Shown piece by piece: positions 35,273 through 43,445 of a DNA stretch of 51,419 nt. Below the pieces are notes generated by a model, which had not been told where the DNA came from, did not search any database, and was given only the letters and a program-made list of their open reading frames with translations. The position numbers and the translations under genes are program-made. Within the stretch, counting starts at the first letter, position 1; each line of letters opens with the position of its first letter. Origin of the DNA: Flavobacterium undicola (GTDB taxonomy: Bacteria > Bacteroidota > Bacteroidia > Flavobacteriales > Flavobacteriaceae); the NCBI RefSeq assembly GCF_009909155.2, contig NZ_JAAAPM020000029.1:1-51419 (forward strand), given 5' to 3'.

Positions 35273-35445
35273 AATTATAGACAAGCTCTGCCTAATCCAT
35301 TTTAGAAGTTTATCAAACAGTACAAAATTAATTTTTACTTTTTGTAAACTTCTTTTGTGTTTAATCGAAAAGTCATTCATTACAAAAAATCATCATGAAT
35401 AAAGAACAATGTTCTACAATAACTAAATTCAACAAACAATAAACT

Positions 35446-35751
35446 ATGAACAGTAATTTCAATAAATTAATACAATCTGAAAAACCAATATTAGTCGATT
35501 TTTTTGCTACATGGTGTGGTCCTTGCCAAATGCTTAGTCCTATTTTAAAAGAAGTAAAAGAACAATTAGGAGAGCAAATTTCAATCATAAAAATTGATGT
35601 CGATAAAAACCAACAAATTGCTTCACAATATCAGGTACGCGGTGTTCCCACGATGATTTTATTCCAAAATGGAAAACAATTATGGAGACAATCAGGTGTT
35701 ATAGATAAAAACACCATTATTACTACAATTTTAGAAAAAAGCAAACAATGA
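35446..35751 (+). CDS. trxA: Thioredoxin
   Basis: A 101-residue single-domain cytoplasmic thioredoxin with the active site ATWCGPCQM (Cys24, Cys27) and the cis-Pro motif VRGVPTMILF. It has no signal peptide. It could reduce persulfides formed on the neighbouring rhodaneses. Its stop codon overlaps the start of the next small membrane gene (ATGA), so the two are co-translated. It may be one of several thioredoxins in the genome, so the symbol is by type only. Confidence 0.93.
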   Translation: MNSNFNKLIQSEKPILVDFFATWCGPCQMLSPILKEVKEQLGEQISIIKIDVDKNQQIASQYQVRGVPTMILFQNGKQLWRQSGVIDKNTIITTILEKSKQ

Positions 35752-35942
35752 CAAAAAGAACAATCATAATAACTCTCATTGGAGTTTTAATTGGTGCCAT
35801 ATTGGGGTATTTGTATTATCGATATGTTGGATGCATTACAGGAACTTGTGTCATAACTTCAAAACCTCTAAATGCAACACTTTATGGTAGTTTATTAGGT
35901 GGATTGATATTTAATTCATTAGTTAAAAAAGAAAAAAAGTAA
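35748..35942 (+). CDS. Small DUF6132-type membrane protein
   Basis: 64 residues with two membrane segments (about 5-25 and 44-60) around a cysteine pair (CITGTC, Cys29/Cys34). It overlaps the thioredoxin stop by 4 bp. I recognise the layout (IGAILGYLYY, GCxTGTC, SKPLNATLYG, LLGG) as the DUF6132 family, which often accompanies thioredoxin and rhodanese genes in Bacteroidetes. The two cysteines suggest thiol chemistry with the co-translated thioredoxin; this is inference. Confidence 0.8.
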   Translation: MTKRTIIITLIGVLIGAILGYLYYRYVGCITGTCVITSKPLNATLYGSLLGGLIFNSLVKKEKK

Positions 35943-35969
35943 TTCCAATTGCTTTTTTTTCTATCTTTA

Positions 35970-35985
35970 TTAACCAAAAGGTTAA
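35970..35985. promoter_or_regulatory. Proposed operator of the TetR regulator
   Basis: TTAACC-AAAA-GGTTAA is a perfect palindrome 22-37 bp before the tetR start. A TATCTTTA box (35963-35970) overlaps its left edge, so a bound repressor would block transcription. A weaker partial repeat (ACC...GTTA) follows it. Confidence 0.5.
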
Positions 35986-36006
35986 ACCAAACAGTTAAAG
36001 TAAAAA

Positions 36007-36600
36007 ATGACTACCGAAGAAAAAATATTCAATGCCGCCCGAATCGTTTTTCAAAAAAAGGGATTCGCAGGAGCACGAATGCAGGAGATTGCAGATGAAG
36101 CCGGAATAAACAAAGCCATGTTGCATTATTGTTTTAAAAACAAACAGCAACTCTTTGAAGCCGTTTTCATGAAAGCTTTCAGCCAGCTGGCGCCTCAAAT
36201 CAATACTATTTTTAATTCGGAGAAAACTGTTTTTGAAAAAATCACCCAGTTTACCCATGATTATATTTCGTTTGTAATCGAAAATCCTTTTTTGCCCCAA
36301 TTTATTATCCAGGAAATGAACAACAATCCTGAGTTTGTGATGTCTATCCTCAATCATGAAAACAGACCCAATCCTACTTTACTAATTGCACAAATTGAAA
36401 AAGAAATCGAAACAGGAATTATAAAACCCATCAAACCTAAACAACTCTTATTGGATATTTTTTCGATGACCGTTTTCCCTTTTGCAGCGCAAATTATGGT
36501 AAAAGGAATACTTCATCTATCTGATACAGAATTCAAACAAATGATGGAAGAACGAAAAACAATCATTGCCCAACAAATTATTAATTCGATAAAAAAATGA
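36007..36600 (+). CDS. TetR/AcrR-family regulator
   Basis: The 197 residues have an N-terminal HTH (about 5-50; [35 protein letters not shown]) and an all-helical ligand domain. It leads an efflux operon: its stop overlaps the tolC-like start by 4 bp. The arrangement matches E. coli cecR-ybhGFSR, where the TetR protein represses the exporter. A palindrome immediately upstream is the likely operator, implying autoregulation of the whole unit. Confidence 0.92.
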   Translation: MTTEEKIFNAARIVFQKKGFAGARMQEIADEAGINKAMLHYCFKNKQQLFEAVFMKAFSQLAPQINTIFNSEKTVFEKITQFTHDYISFVIENPFLPQFIIQEMNNNPEFVMSILNHENRPNPTLLIAQIEKEIETGIIKPIKPKQLLLDIFSMTVFPFAAQIMVKGILHLSDTEFKQMMEERKTIIAQQIINSIKK

Positions 36601-37856
36601 AACTCATCAACTTCATATTATTGCTATTGATAGTGCCATTTTTAGCATTGGCACAACAAACAGTATCATTAGAGAATTGCTATGAATTGGCTAATAAAAA
36701 TTATCCTTTAGCGAAACAAAATAATCTATTATCCCAAAAAATGGATTTGGAAATAGAAACACTTTCAAAAGACTATCTTCCTAAGATCGATTTGAATGCT
36801 CAGGCTACCTATCAATCAGACGTGACACAAGTGCCTGTGAAAATTCCAAATTCAACCATAAATCCGCTTAACAAAGACCAATATCGCGCTACGCTGGACA
36901 TCAACCAGATTATCTACAATGGCGGATTGCAGGAAGTCAACAATAAAATTAAGGAAACACAAACCAAAGTACAGCAACAACAAGTGGCAATCAATTTGTA
37001 CCAACTTAAAACAAGAATAAACCAACTCTTTTTTTCGATATTTCTTTTACAGGAACGTGCTGAGATACTACTGGCAAAACAGGAACAATTAAAATCTAAA
37101 ATTGCCGAGGTAAAAACTGCAGTGAAATTTGGCGCAATATTACCCACATCTGAAAAAGTATTAGAAGCCGAAAATTTAAAAATAAAACAACAACTCAGCG
37201 AAATCAAATTTGATAAAAAAAGAGCTCTGGAAAGTCTTTCCTTGCTTACCTATACTCCATTTGAAGAAAATGTGAATTTGGTTAAACCAATATCAAATTT
37301 AGATACAAACACAGCAAACAACAGACCTGAACTGAAATTATTTGATTTACAAAACGAACAAATTGAAGTTTCTAAAACAGCAATCAGTAAAAACAATTTA
37401 CCCAAAATAAAAGCTTTTGGTCAGGCGGGTTACGGAAATCCGGGACTCAATATGCTCGACAACTCCTTCCAGACTTTTTATATGCTGGGTTTGAAAGCCA
37501 ATTGGAATGTATTTGACTGGAACAAATCAAAAGCCGAAAAAGAAATCCTTTCCGTTTCTGAAAACATAGTTTCCACTGAAAAAGAGACCTTTTTACTCAA
37601 CAACAAGCTGCAATTACAGGAAATGAACAATGAGATTCAAAAACTACAAGAAATCATCAATACTGATTTAGAAATCATTGCATTGAGAGAAGCTGTTTTA
37701 AAATCATCGGATGCCCAACTTAAAAATGGAGTTATTACCGCTTCGGACTATCTTGTGGAATTCACCAATTTGTATGAAACAAAAACCAATTATAAGTTAC
37801 ATGAAATCCAGTTGCTTTTGGCAAAAGCCAATTACAAAACGATACAGGGATATTAA
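36597..37856 (+). CDS. TolC-family outer-membrane efflux protein
   Basis: 419 residues with a signal peptide ending near LALAQ (residue 20). Two repeats of long coiled-coil helices follow, typical of the trimeric outer-membrane channel. The N-terminal motif [19 protein letters not shown] matches the usual TolC start in Bacteroidetes. It is co-translated with the TetR gene and followed 11 bp later by the adaptor, so it should complete a tripartite ABC exporter across both membranes. Confidence 0.93.
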   Translation: MKLINFILLLLIVPFLALAQQTVSLENCYELANKNYPLAKQNNLLSQKMDLEIETLSKDYLPKIDLNAQATYQSDVTQVPVKIPNSTINPLNKDQYRATLDINQIIYNGGLQEVNNKIKETQTKVQQQQVAINLYQLKTRINQLFFSIFLLQERAEILLAKQEQLKSKIAEVKTAVKFGAILPTSEKVLEAENLKIKQQLSEIKFDKKRALESLSLLTYTPFEENVNLVKPISNLDTNTANNRPELKLFDLQNEQIEVSKTAISKNNLPKIKAFGQAGYGNPGLNMLDNSFQTFYMLGLKANWNVFDWNKSKAEKEILSVSENIVSTEKETFLLNNKLQLQEMNNEIQKLQEIINTDLEIIALREAVLKSSDAQLKNGVITASDYLVEFTNLYETKTNYKLHEIQLLLAKANYKTIQGY

Positions 37857-37867
37857 AGAAAAACATC

Positions 37868-38743
37868 ATGAAAAAAATAATCACACTCTTACTCACAGTC
37901 GGTTTAATTTCTTGTAATAAAGACAACGAAAAAGCAGACGGTTACGGCAATTTTGAAGCTACCGAAGTAACTATTTCGGCAGAAGCCAATGGAAAACTCA
38001 TCTCTTTTTCTGTTGAAGAAGGAAATATTCTTAAACCCAATGCTAAAGTAGGACTGATTGACACAACACAATTGTACCTAAACAAGCAGCAATTAATAGC
38101 CACAAAAAATACCGTTTTTTCGAAATCTAAAAATGTGTTGTCACAAAATAGCGTGCTGCAAGAACAACTCAAAACCACTTTGATTGAGCAAAAGAGAATC
38201 CAAAATATGTTTGCAGAAAATGCCACAACCCAGCGACAAGTAGATGAAATTAATGGAAAAGTCAATGTACTGAAAGAACAAATAAAAAGTGTAGGAACCC
38301 AGAATGCCCCTATTGCCAATGAAGCCCAATCGATAGATATTCAAATCGAGAAAATCAATGATCAGATTCAAAAATCTAAGATTATCAATCCGATAAAAGG
38401 AACGGTTTTAGCAAAATATGCCGAACCAAATGAAGTCACTGCTTTTGGAAAACCATTGTATAAAATTGCCGATATTTCTGAAATGACATTGCGTACGTAT
38501 GTAAGCGAAACCCAACTACCACAATTAAAAATAGGGAAAGAAGTCAATGTCAAAATAGACTCTGGTACAGAAATGAAAAGCTATCCCGGCACTATTTCGT
38601 GGATTTCCTCTTCGGCAGAATTCACTCCAAAAGTGATTCAAACTAAAGAAGAACGTGTCAATCTGGTGTATGCAGTGAAAGTAACCGTAAAAAATGATGG
38701 CAGCCTTAAAATAGGAATGCCCGCCGAAATGTGGATTAAATAA
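37868..38743 (+). CDS. HlyD-like periplasmic adaptor lipoprotein
   Basis: A 291-residue membrane-fusion protein with a lipobox at Cys16 (LISC). The biotinyl-lipoyl half motifs (SAEANGKLISFSVEEGNILK at about 38-57; INPIKGTVLAKYAEPNEV at about 174-191) flank a coiled-coil hairpin. It resembles YbhG. It links the TolC channel to the ABC-2 transporter encoded downstream. Its cargo cannot be told from sequence; the E. coli relative affects drug and cation tolerance. Confidence 0.92.
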   Translation: MKKIITLLLTVGLISCNKDNEKADGYGNFEATEVTISAEANGKLISFSVEEGNILKPNAKVGLIDTTQLYLNKQQLIATKNTVFSKSKNVLSQNSVLQEQLKTTLIEQKRIQNMFAENATTQRQVDEINGKVNVLKEQIKSVGTQNAPIANEAQSIDIQIEKINDQIQKSKIINPIKGTVLAKYAEPNEVTAFGKPLYKIADISEMTLRTYVSETQLPQLKIGKEVNVKIDSGTEMKSYPGTISWISSSAEFTPKVIQTKEERVNLVYAVKVTVKNDGSLKIGMPAEMWIK

Positions 38744-38823
38744 AAATAGAAGTTAGAATATAGAAAAAAGAATATAGACGAAAAAAAGACGCTATTCTAG
38801 TTGCCACTTCAATTAATTGAAAA

Positions 38824-38877
38824 TTGAAATTGCCATTGATTTTTGCTATTGTTATTGAAATTTGAAATTGCCATTGA
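38824..38877 (+). repeat. Direct repeat before the first ABC ATPase
   Basis: The 16-mer TTGAAATTGCCATTGA occurs at 38824-38839 and again at 38862-38877, with related TTGAAA/GCCATT pieces around it. The second copy runs up to 3 bp before the ATPase start. It looks like slipped-strand expansion of a simple repeat and offers no clear regulatory role. Confidence 0.6.
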
Positions 38878-38879
38878 CC

Positions 38880-39791
38880 ATGAGTATCCAAGTCCAAAAT
38901 ATTTCTAAATCCTACCGAAACAATGTAGCGGTTTCCAATATTTCTTTTGAAGTAAAGGAAGGAGAATTATTTGGACTCATTGGCCCTGATGGAGCGGGAA
39001 AAACAACTCTTTTTAGGATCCTGACCACTGTTTTACTGGCAAACGAAGGAACGGCTGCTGTGGCTGATTTTGATGTTGTAAAAGAATACAAAAGCATTCG
39101 GAAATCCATTGGCTATATGCCCGGAAAATTTTCTTTGTACCAGGATTTGACCGTGGCAGAAAACCTGACCTTTTTCGCTACCATTTTTGGAACTACACTG
39201 GAAGAAAACTACAACTTAATCAAAGAAATTTATGTTCAAATTGAACCTTTTAAAGACAGAAAAGCAGCGGCACTTTCGGGTGGAATGAAGCAGAAATTAG
39301 CTCTTTGCTGCGCGTTGATTCATAAACCTAAAGTTTTATTTCTGGACGAACCCACCACCGGTGTTGACCCTGTTTCCAGAAAAGAATTTTGGGAAATGCT
39401 AAAGCGTTTGCAAAAAAAAGGAATCAGCATATTAGTTTCGACGCCCTACATGGATGAAGCCGCCTTATGTGACCGGATTGCATTGATTCAAAAAGGTCGT
39501 ATTTTAAAAATTGACACTCCGGAAAATATCACCTCAAAATACGATAAAACGATTTACAACATTCGAACAAAAAATACCCATCAATTAATTCAGGATTTAA
39601 AAAAGTATCCCAGTCAATACAGTGTTTATGCTTTTGGGGAATTCATTCATTATATCGACAAAAACAGCGATTTCAATTCATTGGAATTAGAACATTATCT
39701 AAAAGAACAAAATCATACTGAAATCAGTATTACAGTTTCAGAAACAACCATCGAAGATGTTTTCATGGATTTAACTACACTAAATCAATAA
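38880..39791 (+). CDS. ABC transporter ATPase (first half of a split YbhF)
   Basis: 303 residues from MSIQVQNISK (38880); an in-frame upstream ATG at 38862 lies inside a direct repeat and is less likely. It has Walker A GPDGAGKTT, signature LSGGMKQK, Walker B VLFLDEP and a TPYMDEA switch segment in which the usual His is Pro-Tyr (STPYMDE). It corresponds to the N-terminal half of fused YbhF. The next ATPase gene starts 3 bp later. Confidence 0.93.
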   Translation: MSIQVQNISKSYRNNVAVSNISFEVKEGELFGLIGPDGAGKTTLFRILTTVLLANEGTAAVADFDVVKEYKSIRKSIGYMPGKFSLYQDLTVAENLTFFATIFGTTLEENYNLIKEIYVQIEPFKDRKAAALSGGMKQKLALCCALIHKPKVLFLDEPTTGVDPVSRKEFWEMLKRLQKKGISILVSTPYMDEAALCDRIALIQKGRILKIDTPENITSKYDKTIYNIRTKNTHQLIQDLKKYPSQYSVYAFGEFIHYIDKNSDFNSLELEHYLKEQNHTEISITVSETTIEDVFMDLTTLNQ

Positions 39792-39794
39792 ATT

Positions 39795-40529
39795 GTGGAT
39801 CAGGAAAAAATCATAACGGTAAAAAACCTCAGCAAGAAATTTGGAGATTTCATCGCGGTAAACGATATTTCTTTTGACGTTTACAAAGGCGAAATCTTTG
39901 GATTCCTTGGTGCAAACGGCGCTGGAAAAACTACCGCTATGAAAATGCTTATCGGGATTTCTAAACCTACTTCAGGTGAAGCTTTAGTGGCTAATTTTGA
40001 TGTGAAATCCCAAACCGAAATGGTCAAAAAAAGCATTGGTTATATGAGTCAAAAATTTTCGATGTACGATGATTTGACTATCAAAGAAAACATTACTTTT
40101 TTTGGAGGAATCTATGGTTTAAATCGGAATCAGATTAAAGAAAAAACAGCCAAATTAGTTACCGAATTAGGTCTTGAAGATGCCTTGAACAAACTCGTTG
40201 GTGATTTACCTTTGGGCTGGAAACAGAAACTTTCTTTTTCGGTGGCCTTGTTACACGAACCCAAGATTGTTTTTCTGGATGAACCTACCGGCGGCGTTGA
40301 CCCTATTACGAGAAGGCAATTTTGGGAAATGATTTATGCCGAAGCTCATAAAGGAACCACCATTTTTGTTACGACCCATTACATGGATGAAGCCGAATAT
40401 TGTGACCGTGTTTCCATTATGGTCGAAGGAAAAATTGAAGCTTTGGATTCGCCCAAAAATTTAAAACAACAATACAATGTAGCTTCTATGAACGAAGTAT
40501 TTTTAAAATTGGCTCGAAATATCGAATAA
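39795..40529 (+). CDS. ABC transporter ATPase (second half of a split YbhF)
   Basis: A 244-residue ATPase starting at a GTG codon 3 bp after the previous stop. Walker A is GANGAGKTT, Walker B is VFLDEP and the switch is TTHYMDEAEYCD. The signature is degenerate: GDLPLGWKQKLS in place of LSGGQ, a known feature of the C-terminal half of YbhF-type proteins, so one of the two ATP sites of the heterodimer may be weak. The downstream permeases are separated from it by a 638-bp repeat-rich insert. Confidence 0.92.
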   Translation: MDQEKIITVKNLSKKFGDFIAVNDISFDVYKGEIFGFLGANGAGKTTAMKMLIGISKPTSGEALVANFDVKSQTEMVKKSIGYMSQKFSMYDDLTIKENITFFGGIYGLNRNQIKEKTAKLVTELGLEDALNKLVGDLPLGWKQKLSFSVALLHEPKIVFLDEPTGGVDPITRRQFWEMIYAEAHKGTTIFVTTHYMDEAEYCDRVSIMVEGKIEALDSPKNLKQQYNVASMNEVFLKLARNIE

Positions 40530-40568
40530 AAACTCGTTGAGTGAAATTAGTTTTTGATGATAATTTTT

Positions 40569-41123
40569 CGTCAGTTCGAGGTATAATTTTTTTACAAAAA
40601 AATGCAATATAAAATGACGTATTATTTTTATATATTGTTTTGTCTAAATAATTGAAAATCAATTTTTTAGACAAAAACGTCAATGGTAGTGATTTTCGAT
40701 AGAAAATCGTATCGAGAACAAGACAAATTTCATTAAAAACGGTTCTCGATACCTGCCTGTGGCAGACAGGCATTTTTTGTTCCGTCCCGAAGTGTCGGGA
40801 CTACACAAAAAACATTACCAATGACGTTTTTATTAAAAGTGAAATTATGGTTTACTAATTTTCTTTTTTGCTTGATCAAAAAAGAAACAAAAAAATCAAG
40901 TCTTACGCTTCCTCGTCGGTCAAATTAGTTTTCGAATACTAAAAGAAAAGAACTCGCTAACGCTCAAACAGCTTTTCTTTTTACGCATTCTTCAAACATT
41001 TGACACTCGACTGCGAAAGCTAAGGACAATTGAAACTCGTAAATAACGAGAGTTTAATTTTTAATTAATTAACGTCATTTATATTGTTTTTTTTAGAATA
41101 AAAGATTAATCCTCGAACTGACG
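40569..41123. mobile_element. MITE-like element with 51-bp terminal inverted repeats
   Basis: The left end (40569-40619) begins CGTCAGTTCGAGG and the right end (41073-41123) ends CCTCGAACTGACG. The two 51-bp ends are inverted copies with a few differences. The outside flanks both show TTTTT, a possible but poly-T target duplication. Inside there is no credible gene, only hairpins (40709-40801) and a stretch with GCTTGATCAAAAAAG and AACTCGCTAACGCTCAAAC that I associate with multicopy flavobacterial repeats. It fills most of the 638-bp gap inside the efflux operon. A solo end copy is at 252-303. Confidence 0.65.
40709..40801. repeat. Three consecutive inverted repeats inside the MITE-like element
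   Basis: GTATCGAGAAC/GTTCTCGATAC (40709-40719 and 40742-40752), TGCCTGT/ACAGGCA (40754-40760 and 40766-40772, 5-nt loop) and GTCCCGA/TCGGGAC (40784-40790 and 40795-40801, 4-nt loop) follow one another. All three are perfect and far richer in G+C than the surroundings. The last is of the REP type common in flavobacteria. They could act as transcription terminators within the operon. Confidence 0.7.
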
Positions 41124-41167
41124 TTTTTAATAATTTCAACCAACACGTTGAATAAAAATGAAGTAAT

Positions 41168-42274
41168 ATGAAACGATTTCTTGGCTTTATAAAAAAAGAA
41201 TTTTATCACATCTTTAGAGACAAACGCTCGATGTTTATTCTCTTTGGGATGCCTATTGCCCAAATCATGTTATTTGGTTTTGCCATTACTAATGAAATCA
41301 ACAATGTCAGTATTGCTATTCTAGATAAATCAAAAGACAGCGAAACACAAAAAATCATCAACAAAATCAGTGCTTCTCAATATTTTCACATTGAACAAAC
41401 CATAAGCAGCGAATCACAAATACAATCCATATTCGAAAAAGGAAAAGTCAAAGCTGTTGTTATTTTCGAAAATAATTTTAGCAAAAACCTGCAAACAGCT
41501 AGACAGGGAAAAGTACAAATCATTACCGACGCCACTGATCCCAATATTGCCAATACCATTACGAATTATACCAATGCGATATTGCAAAATTATATCCTGG
41601 AAGTAAACAAAACGAATATCCAAACTTATACTATAGACACTCAAACCCAGCTGTATTACAATCCTGAATTAAAAGGCGTTTTTACCTTTGTTCCCGGAGT
41701 AATGACGGTGATTTTAATGCTGGTATCAGCCATGATGACATCTATATCGATTACCAGAGAAAAAGAACTCGGGACCATGGAAGTATTGCTCGTTTCGCCG
41801 CTAAATCCATTACAGGTAATCTTAGGCAAGGTGTTTCCTTATGTTTTTCTTTCGATAATCAATGCCACTGTAATTGTCCTTTTGGGAGTTTTTGTTTTTG
41901 GAATGCCTATTCAGGGAAGCTTGTTTTTATTGGCAGCCGAAAGTATTCTTTTTATCATAACAGCACTTTCATTGGGAATCCTAATTTCAACCATTGCCCA
42001 AACACAGCAAACCGCTATGATGATGTCCTTAATGGGATTAATGTTACCAGTAATTATTTTATCGGGATTTATATTCCCCATTTCGAGTATGCCGATTCCT
42101 TTACAAATTATCAGCAATATTATCCCGGCCAAATGGTTTATCATCATCATCAAAGCCATCATGCTCAAAGGAGCGACTATAACTATAATTTGGAAAGAAA
42201 CCTTGATTCTTATCGGAATGACTTTATTTTTTATTCTGTTAAGTATTAAAAAATATAAAATCAGACTAGAATAA
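41168..42274 (+). CDS. ABC-2 type permease (YbhS/YbhR-like, first)
   Basis: 368 residues. An N-terminal membrane anchor (about 22-42), a large periplasmic domain (about 45-170) and five C-terminal membrane segments follow the ABC-2 exporter plan. The motif TREKELGTMEVLLVSPL is the cytoplasmic gate segment that contacts the ATPase. It starts 45 bp after the MITE-like element, which may supply or disrupt its transcription. With the next gene it should form the heterodimeric membrane part. Confidence 0.93.
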   Translation: MKRFLGFIKKEFYHIFRDKRSMFILFGMPIAQIMLFGFAITNEINNVSIAILDKSKDSETQKIINKISASQYFHIEQTISSESQIQSIFEKGKVKAVVIFENNFSKNLQTARQGKVQIITDATDPNIANTITNYTNAILQNYILEVNKTNIQTYTIDTQTQLYYNPELKGVFTFVPGVMTVILMLVSAMMTSISITREKELGTMEVLLVSPLNPLQVILGKVFPYVFLSIINATVIVLLGVFVFGMPIQGSLFLLAAESILFIITALSLGILISTIAQTQQTAMMMSLMGLMLPVIILSGFIFPISSMPIPLQIISNIIPAKWFIIIIKAIMLKGATITIIWKETLILIGMTLFFILLSIKKYKIRLE

Positions 42275-42275
42275 A

Positions 42276-43445
42276 TTGAGATTGCAGATTTTTAGAAAAT
42301 TAAATTTTAAACCGACAATTTTGAAAACGATATTATTCATCATACAAAAAGAGTTCCGACAAATCTTTAGAAATAAAGCGATGTTGCCTATTCTCTTTGT
42401 ATTGCCTTTTGTTCAATTACTGATTTTGTCCAATGCGGCCAGTTTTGAAGTAAAAAACATTCGGTTTTCTTATATTGACCAGGACCATTCAAAAGCATCC
42501 AGAGAATTGATTAGTAAGTTTGAATCTTCTAATTATTTCAACATTATTGAAAATTTTTCTTCTAAAAAAGAGGCTAACCTACAAATGCAAAAAGGAAAAG
42601 TAGATGTGATACTCGAAATCCCAAATCATTTTGAACGCAATATTTTAACTGACAAAAAAACAAGCTTATCCGTAAGTATTAATGCCATTGACGGAGCTGC
42701 TGCCGGAATTGAAAATGTGTACATCAACCAAATTATTGGCAGTTACAATCAAAAAATAAGAAGCCAGCTTTATCAATACAATGATGCTTCTTTTATACAG
42801 CCGCAAAGCATTATCAGTATTCCTTCCTTTTGGTACAACAACACCTTAAATTACAAAACATTGATGGTTCCCGGAATTTTAGTTTTACTGGTTACTATGC
42901 TGTCGTTGTTTTTGTCGGCAATGAATATCGTTAGGGAAAAAGAAATAGGAACATTGGAACAAATTAATGTGACACCCATAAAAAAACACCAATTCATTAT
43001 TGGCAAATTATTTCCATTTTGGGTATTGGGATTAGTAATTCTAACAGTAGGTTTGATTATTGCTAAGCTGGTTTTCAGCATTCCAATGTTAGGAAGCGTG
43101 GGACTTATCTACTTTTTTACCTCAGTTTATTTATTTGTGATTCTCGGAATTGGATTATTAGTCTCCAATTATACCGAAACCCAACAACAAGCCATGTTTA
43201 TTGCTTGGTTTTTTACCGTGATTTTTATTTTAATGAGTGGATTATTCACCCCTATTGAAAGTATGCCTAATTGGGCACAACAAATTACTTTGTTCAATCC
43301 TATTCGCTATTTTGTCGAAATTATCAGAATGGTAATGCTTAAAGGAGCTACATTTTCTGATATTGCTAAGCCTTTTTTCATCATTGTTTTTTATGCTATC
43401 ATAATTAATGGTTTAGCCGTTTGGAGTTATAAAAAAACAAACTAA
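42276..43445 (+). CDS. ABC-2 type permease (YbhS/YbhR-like, second)
   Basis: Up to 389 residues, with the same plan as its neighbour: the gate motif VREKEIGTLEQINVTPI and six membrane segments. The start is uncertain. The frame opens with a TTG at 42276, 1 bp after the previous stop; a second TTG at 42321 (LKTILFIIQKEF) fits the conserved N-terminus better; no ATG occurs before the first membrane segment. Its end overlaps the convergent sensor kinase gene by 4 bp. It completes the two-ATPase, two-permease exporter. Confidence 0.92.
   Translation: MRLQIFRKLNFKPTILKTILFIIQKEFRQIFRNKAMLPILFVLPFVQLLILSNAASFEVKNIRFSYIDQDHSKASRELISKFESSNYFNIIENFSSKKEANLQMQKGKVDVILEIPNHFERNILTDKKTSLSVSINAIDGAAAGIENVYINQIIGSYNQKIRSQLYQYNDASFIQPQSIISIPSFWYNNTLNYKTLMVPGILVLLVTMLSLFLSAMNIVREKEIGTLEQINVTPIKKHQFIIGKLFPFWVLGLVILTVGLIIAKLVFSIPMLGSVGLIYFFTSVYLFVILGIGLLVSNYTETQQQAMFIAWFFTVIFILMSGLFTPIESMPNWAQQITLFNPIRYFVEIIRMVMLKGATFSDIAKPFFIIVFYAIIINGLAVWSYKKTN

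Noticed and set aside
39795..39797. Frameshift between the two ABC ATPase genes (a broken YbhF fusion)
   Set aside because: The first protein ends naturally past its ATPase core and the second has its own GTG start and a complete Walker A; split forms are plausible and neither is truncated.
40486..40773. Minus-strand open frame of 95 codons in the efflux operon gap
   Set aside because: It spans the end of the ATPase gene, the left terminal repeat and the hairpins; its composition is not protein-like and it has no recognisable motif.
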